Part shown: in pieces, positions 18,155 to 25,361 of the stretch
How positions within the stretch are numbered: the stretch's first letter is position 1
How the letters are laid out: every line of letters starts with the position of its first letter
Assembly (NCBI GenBank): GCA_963776675.1
Contig: CAVZNR010000034.1
Coordinates: forward strand, 11,216 to 75,215
Reading direction: 5' to 3'
Source: Hyphomicrobium_A sp963776675
GTDB taxonomy: Bacteria > Pseudomonadota > Alphaproteobacteria > Rhizobiales > Hyphomicrobiaceae
Length of the DNA: 64,000 bases
Notes under the pieces: generated by a model
What the model was told of the DNA's origin: nothing
What the model saw: only the letters and a program-made list of their open reading frames with translations
Database searches by the model: none
Translations under genes and position numbers: made by a program

Positions 18155-18715
18155 TCAGAAATCGGTGAGCACCCAGTCGGTGGGGCAGCCGTTGCGCAGC
18201 ATGCGACTTTCCGCCGCCTCGTGATCGCTGCTCTGCTTGAGTTCGTGAAATAGCGCGCGCGCGATCTGCCAGTGCTCGCAGGCCGTGGTGTGATCTCCGC
18301 TCTGGAGCGCAAGATCGCCAAGGACGAGCCGCGCTTTTGCGTGCGTGTCGTTGATCTTCGCCTCCGCTGCGCCGCGGATGCACTTGCGCAACAGCTCCTC
18401 CGCGTCCGTCGTCTTGCCGGCCTCGATGTGGCACTCGGCAAGCAAGAAGTAGAGCCCGGGCAGCCTGGCGCGCTCGCCGCGTGCCTCGGCGTCGGTCACG
18501 GCTGCTGTTAGGGCGGCGCGATCGCGCAGCTTTGCGGTCGCCGTGGCGACGTCGGCCCCCGGCCGAACGGAGGCAACCGTATGTGGCGCGCCGGCAGCCC
18601 GGCGTCGGCGGCGCATCAGTAGGAGACCAGCGAGAAGAACGAAGAAGGACGCAAGAAGGGTTCCCCAGAATAGACCACTATGCTGCGTGAGTAGCTCCCT
18701 CATCGCTCGTCCCAT
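18155..18715 (-). CDS. Single-pass membrane protein with TPR-like repeats
   Basis: The protein has 186 residues. One membrane helix lies near residues 13-34 (FWGTLLASFFVLLAGLLLM), followed by a basic stop (RRRRR). The cytoplasmic part reads as tetratricopeptide-like helices (LPGLYFLLAECHIEAGKTTD, HAKARLVLGDLALQSGDHTT, ACEHWQIARALFHEL). It is likely a scaffold; no enzyme motif is seen. The start could also be the ATG at 18703, four codons in. It is convergent with the repeat protein. Confidence 0.6.
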   Translation of the reverse strand: MGRAMRELLTQHSGLFWGTLLASFFVLLAGLLLMRRRRRAAGAPHTVASVRPGADVATATAKLRDRAALTAAVTDAEARGERARLPGLYFLLAECHIEAGKTTDAEELLRKCIRGAAEAKINDTHAKARLVLGDLALQSGDHTTACEHWQIARALFHELKQSSDHEAAESRMLRNGCPTDWVLTDF

Positions 18716-18753
18716 TGCGCGCGGGTTCTTTGCCGACCCGCGTCGGGTTCAAC

Positions 18754-19798
18754 CTACCGGAAAGGCATCGAATACATGAGACCGTTTTTGGTCCACAGAT
18801 TGTTGAGCCCGCGCGTCAGTTTCAGATTGGATTGGGCACCGACCGTGCGCTCGAATATCTCACCGTAGTTGCCGACGTTCTTGACGACCTGGTAGCCCCA
18901 GTCGCGCGGGAGGCCGAGCGCCTGGCCGAGGTTGGCCTCGAGCCCGAGGAAGCGGCGGATCTCCGGTTCGGTCGAGGCACGCTTGGCATCGACGTTGTCC
19001 TTCGTCAGGCCAAGCTCTTCCGCCTCGATCAGTGCCATCAGCGTCCAGCGCACGACGGCGAACCACTGCGGATCGTCCTGGCGCACGGCCGGCCCGAGCG
19101 GCTCCTTGGTGATCAGCTCCGGCAGGATGATGTGGTCCTCTGGAGACTTGAGCTTGCTGCGTGCCACCGCGAGCAGAGAGATGTCGCCGGTAAGCACGGT
19201 GCAGTTGCCGGCGGCATAGGCCTTGACCAGATCGTCCCAGTTGTCCTGGGCGACGACCTGGTAGCGCATGCGCTGCGCCCCGAAGAACTCGGCGACGCCC
19301 TGCTCGCCCATGACGCCGGGCAGCGCACAGATCGAGGCGCCCGACAGCTCGAACACGCTCGCGACGGCGTTGCCGCGCCGCGTGAGGAAGCCCTGTCCGT
19401 CATAGAAAAGGACGCCCGTGAAGTGGGCGCCGAACTCGGTATCGCGGCTGAGCGTCCATGCCGCACCGCGCGCCACCACGTCGACGTCGCCCGACTGCAG
19501 CGCCTTGAAGCGGTCGTTGGCGCTCAAGGGCCAGAGCTTGACGGCATCCTTGGAGCCGAAAACGGCAGCGGCCAGTGCGGAGCAGAACTCAACGTCGAAG
19601 CCCGAGCGCACACCGTCTTGGCTCGAACTCGGAGAAGCCCGGCTGGGCCTCACCCACGCCACACAGAACATGCCCGCGGGCGCGAATGGTCTCTAGAGTC
19701 GTACTGGCGGCAGCCGCCGCCCCTCCGTCCACCGTAATAAACGCGCTCAAACCGACGAGCGCGATCTTCAGGCAGCGGCACTGCAGGAGCTTTTTCAT
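18754..19798 (-). pseudogene. Amino-acid ABC transporter substrate-binding protein, frameshifted
   Basis: The ATG at 19798 starts MKKLLQCRCLKIALVG, a signal peptide, and the first frame runs to TLETIRARGHVLCGVGEAQPGFSEFE. The reading then continues one frame over as QDGVRSGFDVEFCSALAAAVFG to the stop at 18754. This order matches AapJ-type periplasmic binding proteins for general L-amino acids (about 340 residues). One extra C in the CC pair at 19620-19621 explains the break. No permease or ATPase genes are adjacent, so it would be an orphan binding protein even if intact. Confidence 0.82.
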
Positions 19799-19997
19799 CA
19801 CTTCGGGTATCAGTGTGGGACGAGAGGCGCAAAGGTGCAAGAGAGACACCCGCGGAGACGATAGGAAGGTAAACCAAAGGGCACCCAGCGGGGCCCGGCG
19901 CACAAATCCACCGTAATGGGCAAACGGTCAAGAGCTTGACCCCGGCTCAAAGTTGGGCCACACGGGCCGCCAACCGCGGCGATCAAGGATCCGCCCG

Positions 19998-21188
19998 ATG
20001 TCATCCTCCGATAAAAAGAAGCCTGCCAAACCTTTGCGGCCCGCGACCGAGGTCGTGCATTCGGGGCGCGATCCGCATGCTTGCTTCGGTTTCGTGAACC
20101 CGCCGGTGTACCGGGGCTCGACCGTCCTGTTCCCGACGGTGGAAAAACTTTGGAAGCGCGATCAGCCCTATGCATATGGTCGCACCAGCACGCCAACTGT
20201 GGCGGCGCTCGAGGAGGCCATGGCGCGCATCGAGGGCGGGGCCGCCTCGGCGCTGACGGCTTCTGGGTACCAGGCCGTCAGCACGGCGATCTTCGCCTTC
20301 GTGGAATCGGGCGACCACATCCTCATGACCGACAGCGTCTATCAGCCGACGCGCAAGTTTTGCGACCACATGCTGAAAAAGCTCGGTGTAGAGACGACCT
20401 ACTACGACCCCGTAATCGGGGCTGATATCGACAAGCTCGTGCGCCCCAACACGCGGCTCATATTCACCGAGAGCCCGGGCTCACAGACCTTCGAGGTGCA
20501 GGATATCCCGGCGATCGCCAAGGTTTGCGCCAAGCGCAAGCTTTGGCTGCTGCTCGACAACACATGGGCGAGCCCGCTCTATTTCCGCCCCTTCGAGCAC
20601 GGCGTCGATGTCTCGATCCAGGCCGCGACCAAGTACGTGGTGGGGCACGCCGACGCCATGCTGGGCGCGATCACGTCGACAGAGCGCGCCGCGCCCTACA
20701 TCGCGCGCTCCAAGGACCTGCTCGGCGTGTGCCCCGGCTCGGAGGAGACCTACCTCGGCCTGCGCGGGCTGCGCACGCTGGCCACTCGCCTCGCCCAGCA
20801 TCAGCGCTCCGCCATCGAGATGGCCGAATGGTTCGAGGCACGGCCCGAGGTTGCCCGCGTGCTGCATCCGGCTCTGCCGAGCCATCCCCAGCACGCGCTC
20901 TGGAAGCGGGATTTTGTGGGCGCGAGCGGCCTGTTCGCCGTGATCCTGAAGCCGACGGACCAGAAGGCGGTCGCGGCCATGCTCGACGGCTTGAAGCTGT
21001 TCGGGATGGGCTTCTCCTGGGGCGGCTACGAGAGCCTCGTCATCCCATTCGACCCCACAAGCTACCGGACGGCCACGCGCTGGCAGGCCGAGGGCCCGGC
21101 ACTGCGTTTCCATATCGGGCTGGAGGACGTCGCGGATTTGAAGGAAGACCTCGCGGCAGGCTTTGCGCGCCTCAAAGCCGCATCTTGA
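19998..21188 (+). CDS. metC: Cystathionine beta-lyase
   Basis: The protein has 396 residues of the Cys/Met-metabolism PLP enzyme family. It shows the substrate-loop YAYGRTSTPT, GYQAVSTAIFAFVESGDHIL, LLLDNTWASPLYFRPFEHGV, and the PLP lysine at residue 212 in AATKYVVGHADAM. KLFGMGFSWGGYESLV is typical of the MetC branch. It converts cystathionine to homocysteine, pyruvate and ammonia in methionine synthesis. The ATG at 19998 has AAGGAT eight bases upstream; 15 extra codons from 19953 are not supported. Confidence 0.92.
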   Translation: MSSSDKKKPAKPLRPATEVVHSGRDPHACFGFVNPPVYRGSTVLFPTVEKLWKRDQPYAYGRTSTPTVAALEEAMARIEGGAASALTASGYQAVSTAIFAFVESGDHILMTDSVYQPTRKFCDHMLKKLGVETTYYDPVIGADIDKLVRPNTRLIFTESPGSQTFEVQDIPAIAKVCAKRKLWLLLDNTWASPLYFRPFEHGVDVSIQAATKYVVGHADAMLGAITSTERAAPYIARSKDLLGVCPGSEETYLGLRGLRTLATRLAQHQRSAIEMAEWFEARPEVARVLHPALPSHPQHALWKRDFVGASGLFAVILKPTDQKAVAAMLDGLKLFGMGFSWGGYESLVIPFDPTSYRTATRWQAEGPALRFHIGLEDVADLKEDLAAGFARLKAAS

Positions 21189-21201
21189 GCTCTAAAGATC
21201 G

Positions 21202-21525
21202 CTATTTCAGCGTGGCAGGGGCGCCTTCCAGCCTTTGCCGCAAGTCTTCCTCGGCGCCCTTGTAGCAATCGCGCTCGACCTCGAGCCGCGCGATCTCCAC
21301 GAGATTAGGGTCGACGCGCGCGCCGGCACTTTCGGCCACTGCGTCCGTCTCAACGTCGCAGGCCGGTGGCGCGATTTCGCCCCGACCTGTCTCGGCCTCG
21401 GCGCTGACGATGTAGGTGGTGCCCCAGGGATCGGCATCGTCGCAAGAGCACGCACCCAGAAAGAGAGAGCCGCCTGCGGCGGCCGGCAGGACGAGCAATC
21501 GCGTGAGGCACCCGAGTAGGCTCAC
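21202..21525 (-). CDS. Small predicted lipoprotein
   Basis: The protein has 107 residues. The N-terminus is hydrophobic and ends in a lipobox-like LFLGAC near residue 26, so it is predicted to be lipidated at that Cys. The mature part holds a few more cysteines (SCDD, ACDVE, RDCYK) and an acidic helical tail. No family is recognised. The start overlaps the stop of the VOC-SEL1 gene by four bases (ATGA), so the two are coupled and perhaps act together in the envelope. Confidence 0.6.
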   Translation of the reverse strand: MSLLGCLTRLLVLPAAAGGSLFLGACSCDDADPWGTTYIVSAEAETGRGEIAPPACDVETDAVAESAGARVDPNLVEIARLEVERDCYKGAEEDLRQRLEGAPATLK

Positions 21526-22646
21526 GGAGCGTGCTCCTGTTCGGCGGCCTGCGCGAGCTCAATGGCGCGGCGGTACCACCGCTTTGCCTCCACCCTGTCG
21601 ACATCGCCCGCGGCCAGGCCCGCGATGCCGGTGTTCACGGGGTCATAGGTGCTGCCCAGCGCCAGCGCCGCCTCGGCCATTCCGGAGTCGGCGAGGCGCC
21701 GAAAGAGGTGGCGCGCCGAGGCAACGTCGCCACGGGTGAGCGCGGCTTGGCCTTTCGCAAGGTCCGGGTTGGTCGACACCTGGGCGGGTGCTGGCTCCGC
21801 TCGAGCCGCAACTGCGACGGGTACGACGTCGGCAATCGCTGGTTGCGCGTACTGAGTGCTTGGGGCGACCTGCGCGCCCCAGCCCGTCTCGGCGTCGAGA
21901 TTGTGCACGCGTGCCTCGGCCGTCGCTTGCGTGGCCCGGGCGTCGGCGAGCTCGTCCTCGAGCTTGAGCGCATCGCGCTCTGCGTCGCGACGGGCGGCGC
22001 GCTCCTGCACCAGATCGTCCAACGCAGCACGCCGCGACGCTTCGGCCGCGAGGCGGGCGGCCTGCTCCTCGGCGAGCGCAAAGCGCGCGTGCTCGAGCGC
22101 CTGCGCCTCAGCCACTTTCAGCGGTGCCCCTGGCGGGGCAGCGGAGAAATGCCATGCCGGAACCGCAACCGCTACGATTGTCACCGCGGCAGCGGCGGCA
22201 ATACCGGCTCGGTGCGCGGCTACCCTCTCGAGGCGCAGGCCGTGCGCCCGCGCCCAGGCGATGGCCTTTTCCGCGCTATGACCCTGCGCGCTGTCGAACG
22301 ACCACAGATTGCCCTCGACATCGCGGCAGACGTAGCCGCGCCCGCCAGCCTCGATGGCACGCACGATCTCGGCCCCTGCCGCCTTGGCACGCGCGAAATG
22401 TGTGGCGAGATCGGCGACCACAGCCGTGGTGCCTGACGTCTCCGCCCCAGCCGGCGCCAGCGAGCGCTCGTCGCGGGCTGTCACGGCGATCTGGCACGTG
22501 CCCAGCGCCAAATGGGCATAGGCAAAGCTGCCATCCAGGCGCCGAGCCGTGGAGCGGCGCTCAAAACCGAAGGCTGCCACAAGCCATTCAACCGCGCCCA
22601 TGGGGTCGCGGTAGCGGATCGGCCGCCACGTAGAGGTGTCCTGCAT
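21522..22646 (-). CDS. VOC domain - transmembrane - coiled coil - SEL1 fusion protein
   Basis: The protein has 374 residues. Residues 1-125 resemble a PhnB-like vicinal-oxygen-chelate domain (RDPMGAVEWLVAAFGFERRS, then GGRGYVCRDVEGNLWSFDS). A membrane helix follows near 145-167 (AAAAAVTIVAVAVPAWHF). Next is an Ala/Glu/Arg-rich coiled coil (about 178-260) and C-terminal SEL1/TPR-like helices (DLAKGQAALTRGDVASARHL, RVEAKRWYRRAIELAQ). I do not know this combination as a named family. The ATG at 22646 (MQDTSTWRPIRY) is preferred over the open frame reaching 22721. Confidence 0.65.
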   Translation of the reverse strand: MQDTSTWRPIRYRDPMGAVEWLVAAFGFERRSTARRLDGSFAYAHLALGTCQIAVTARDERSLAPAGAETSGTTAVVADLATHFARAKAAGAEIVRAIEAGGRGYVCRDVEGNLWSFDSAQGHSAEKAIAWARAHGLRLERVAAHRAGIAAAAAVTIVAVAVPAWHFSAAPPGAPLKVAEAQALEHARFALAEEQAARLAAEASRRAALDDLVQERAARRDAERDALKLEDELADARATQATAEARVHNLDAETGWGAQVAPSTQYAQPAIADVVPVAVAARAEPAPAQVSTNPDLAKGQAALTRGDVASARHLFRRLADSGMAEAALALGSTYDPVNTGIAGLAAGDVDRVEAKRWYRRAIELAQAAEQEHAP

Positions 22647-22928
22647 CGTCCGCTCTTGATCCCCCTCGAACGGAACATGAGTTGTAGTGCCGCCTTCGTC
22701 GGTAGGCTCACAAAGTGACAAAAACGCGAGTGATTCCAGGCAATTCTGGGGTCCGACTTGAGCCGGATCTGAGCAAAGGTAGCGACCGAGCCCTGTGCCT
22801 CGGGCTGGCGTCCGTCACCCCCTTCCGACGTTAAGATTCGGGCAAGGCGCACACCAAATGGGCACAAACGCTCCGCCGACCCGCAGCGGCAACGGCCTAA
22901 CCCCGTGATTCCACGGGACATTGGCAAC

Positions 22929-22943
22929 TGGCACGGTTCTTGA
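22929..22943 (+). promoter_or_regulatory. Sigma-54-like promoter upstream of amtB
   Basis: TGGCACG, four bases, then TTGA matches the -24/-12 consensus TGGCACG-N4-TTGC with one mismatch, at the -12 C. It lies 90 bp before amtB. Nitrogen-regulated ammonium transporters are commonly NtrC/sigma-54 dependent, which supports the call. The rest of the 385-bp gap (22647-23032) shows no gene. Confidence 0.6.
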
Positions 22944-23032
22944 GATTTCCTGACAGGAATAGTTTTTGCGCATGAGTAATCTCGGCGCAGAGGATCAGGG
23001 CGCACGCGTGCTCGTAATGGGGAGACTAGGGA

Positions 23033-24376
23033 ATGGACCAACAACTGGCAGATCTGGCGGCTAAGGTCGCAACGCTGGAGGCATCCGGCGCGATGAAAGG
23101 AAGTATCGACATAGAGGTCTACTACTTCTGGGCCACCGCGCTGATGATCCTCATCCACGCGGGCTTCCTAGGCTACGAGATGGGCGCCTCGCGCGCCAAG
23201 AACGTGCTGGCGTCGGGCATCAAGAACATCCTGGCGTTCGCCTTCATCGTTCCCACGTTCTTCTTCTTCGGCTGGTGGATCTATCTGGCGTTCCCGAATG
23301 GCTTCATCCCGTCCGCCGATGGCGATCCCGGCCTGCCCTGGGCGATGTCCATGGGTCCCAACCTGTCCGACAACGCCACTGGCGTGTTCTGGGCGGCCTT
23401 CACCATGTTCGCTGCGACGACGGCCTCGGTGTTCTCCGGCGCGGTCATCGAGCGCATCAAAATGTCGGGCTTCGTGATCCTCGCGATCCTGCTCGGGTCG
23501 GTGTTGTGGATTCTCGGAGCGGCCTGGGGCTGGCATCCGTCCGGTTGGCTCACCGCCGATTGGGGCTACCACGACTTCGGTTGCGCCGGCGTCGTCCACT
23601 TGATCGCGGGCGCGTTTGCCTTGGGCGTGATCATCAATCTCGGACCGCGCATCGGCAAGTATAACGCCGACGGAACGGCCAACGACATCGCGCCTCACAA
23701 CGTGCCGCTCATCCTCATTGGTCTGATGCTGATCATCGTCGGCTTCTTCGGCTTCCTCGCCGCCTGCGTGATCATGGTCAACGGGGCTCAGTGGACCAAC
23801 ATCTACGGCCAGCCGATGACGCTGTCCTCGATTGGCTTCAATACACTGATGGCCTTTGCCGGCGGCATCATCGGTGCGTGGGCCTTCACACGCGATCCGT
23901 TCTGGATGATGTCGGGCGGTCTTGTCGGCATCATCTCGGCGGCAGCTGGTCTTGATGTCTGGTACCCACCGCTGGCCTTCGTGATCGGCTTCGTGGGTGG
24001 CGCGACCATCTACTACGTGAACGAGTTCGTGGTGAAGGTGTTGAAGCAGGACGATCCTGTCGGTGCCGTCGCCGTTCACGGTTGGGGCGGCTTCCTCGGG
24101 GTCATGGTGGTCGGTCTCTTTGCCACCGGATACCCGAATATGGGCGAGTTCCCGCCCGTGACCTTCATGGGCCAGCTGGTCGGAGCCCTCGTTTGCTTCG
24201 CACTTGGCTTCGGTCCGGGGTTCGTCGTCTCCTACTGCCTGAAGGTGGTGCGCCTGCTGCGGGTGCCCGACGAAGCGCAAATCATCGGCCTCGACCTGGC
24301 AGAGGTTCCGCTCAAGGCCTATCCGGAAGGTGAAGCCGCAGCGGGCATGGGTGGCGCGTTGCAGCCGGCCGAGTGA
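23033..24376 (+). CDS. amtB: Ammonium transporter (Amt family)
   Basis: The protein has 447 residues with about eleven membrane segments. It moves ammonium, and often methylammonium, into the cell. Both pore histidines can be placed (GCAGVVHLIAGAFALG and VAVHGWGGFLGVMVVGLFATG), and MGASRAKNVL resembles the conserved RAKN of the first helices. The first-helix segment reads LMILIHAGFLGYE and the DFAGG region reads DFGCAGVVH, so it is a divergent Amt subtype. No glnK is adjacent, unlike the usual pair. It converges on the methylamine operon and is followed by a small membrane protein. Confidence 0.92.
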   Translation: MDQQLADLAAKVATLEASGAMKGSIDIEVYYFWATALMILIHAGFLGYEMGASRAKNVLASGIKNILAFAFIVPTFFFFGWWIYLAFPNGFIPSADGDPGLPWAMSMGPNLSDNATGVFWAAFTMFAATTASVFSGAVIERIKMSGFVILAILLGSVLWILGAAWGWHPSGWLTADWGYHDFGCAGVVHLIAGAFALGVIINLGPRIGKYNADGTANDIAPHNVPLILIGLMLIIVGFFGFLAACVIMVNGAQWTNIYGQPMTLSSIGFNTLMAFAGGIIGAWAFTRDPFWMMSGGLVGIISAAAGLDVWYPPLAFVIGFVGGATIYYVNEFVVKVLKQDDPVGAVAVHGWGGFLGVMVVGLFATGYPNMGEFPPVTFMGQLVGALVCFALGFGPGFVVSYCLKVVRLLRVPDEAQIIGLDLAEVPLKAYPEGEAAAGMGGALQPAE

Positions 24377-24418
24377 AGCAGCACCGACAGCACAGCAATC
24401 TGAAAGGAGTCAACATCC

Positions 24419-24586
24419 ATGAGCAGCCCAATCGCCAAATGGGAAGGTGCGGCACAGTACTTCACCTACGCCGACAAACCGACGGTGCTCTACATCGTCC
24501 TAGGAATATCCATTGCCCTGACCGTGCTCTCCATCATCAAGGTCGGGAACCACGAGAAGGAGTGTTATGAGAAGTTGAAGAGCTAG
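24419..24586 (+). CDS. 55-residue single-pass membrane protein after amtB
   Basis: This small gene starts 42 bp after amtB with a strong AAGGAG ribosome site ten bases before the ATG. The product has a short polar N-terminus (MSSPIAKWEGAAQYFTYAD), one membrane helix (VLYIVLGISIALTVLSIIK) and a charged C-terminal tail (HEKECYEKLKS). No family is recognised. Its position, spacing and the terminator just after it suggest co-expression with AmtB and possibly a role as an accessory subunit. Confidence 0.75.
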   Translation: MSSPIAKWEGAAQYFTYADKPTVLYIVLGISIALTVLSIIKVGNHEKECYEKLKS

Positions 24587-24609
24587 ACGTTAAGTTGCAC
24601 TTCTCCCCA

Positions 24610-24654
24610 AGCCTTGTCCGGTGCTCGATCCACGCCGGGCAAGGCTCCCTTTTT
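24610..24654 (+). terminator. Rho-independent terminator after the amtB unit
   Basis: AGCCTTGTCCGG (24610-24621) pairs with CCGGGCAAGGCT (24635-24646) with one bulge or mismatch, followed by CCC and a T5 run. It ends the amtB-small protein transcript before the convergent mgdD. Confidence 0.8.
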
Positions 24655-24746
24655 GGGGGACCGCTTCTCGCAACCCATCAAGAACGGACCGCGGCGGCAT
24701 CGATTTTCTGGAACCGGTTTCTACGATGCCGTCGCTGCTACCCTCT

Positions 24747-25361
24747 TCAGGCGACAACGACCTCGTAGCCGAACTCGGCGGAGGATGCGGCTAGCCAGGA
24801 CCAGAAACTCTTGGCGAGGCTACGGTTGACGATGAGATCGAAGGTCGGCGCCTCGTCGACTTGCCAGAGCTGGCAGCCGATGTGCGCAATCTCCGTCACC
24901 GCCGCGCTGCCGGGACCGAAAACACGCGCATCGAGATCGATGGGGCAGCCCTTGGCCAGAACATCGCGGGCACGCGGCCCCGCTACACGCAGGACGACCT
25001 TTCCCGAGGAATGATCGATGACGGAGGCGATGCCGGCGAGGGCATCCGTCAGGCGCTCGACTGCCGTGAGGCTGCGCTCCCCCTCAGACAGGACGAACCA
25101 CTGTCCCGGTGCTGAACCCACGACCACCATGCCATCCCCTGTCTCGCAACGCGGGCCCTCTTCTGGCGTAGCACCGCTGACGGCCGAGAGCCATTCCACC
25201 ACCTCCCAGACCTTATCTTTGCGAGCCGCGATGTGCGCGATCGCCAAGTCCCTGCGTTCGGAAAGGAACACACCCGGTTGGCTATCGCCGCGGGCACCGT
25301 AGCGACCAATCCTCGCCGTGCCTGCGAGCGCGGAGCGCGCGATGAGTTCGGAGCTAGCCAC
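24747..25361 (-). CDS. mgdD: N-methylglutamate dehydrogenase subunit D (sarcosine oxidase gamma-like)
   Basis: The protein has 204 residues and is the last gene of the methylamine operon. It resembles sarcosine oxidase gamma: VIDHSSGKVVLRVAGPRARD, VLAKGCPIDLDARVFGPGS and a final segment with SLAKSFWSWLAASSAEFGYE. In the heterotetrameric dehydrogenase this subunit is structural. The GTG at 25361 has AAGGGAG upstream and overlaps the end of mgdC by eight bases. The frame is open to 25460 inside mgdC, but that portion is not gamma-like. Confidence 0.88.
   Translation of the reverse strand: MASSELIARSALAGTARIGRYGARGDSQPGVFLSERRDLAIAHIAARKDKVWEVVEWLSAVSGATPEEGPRCETGDGMVVVGSAPGQWFVLSEGERSLTAVERLTDALAGIASVIDHSSGKVVLRVAGPRARDVLAKGCPIDLDARVFGPGSAAVTEIAHIGCQLWQVDEAPTFDLIVNRSLAKSFWSWLAASSAEFGYEVVVA

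Noticed and set aside
23168..24280. Minus-strand frame of 370 codons opposite amtB
   Set aside because: It is a shadow of a strongly conserved membrane protein gene; composition is dominated by His, Asp and Arg.
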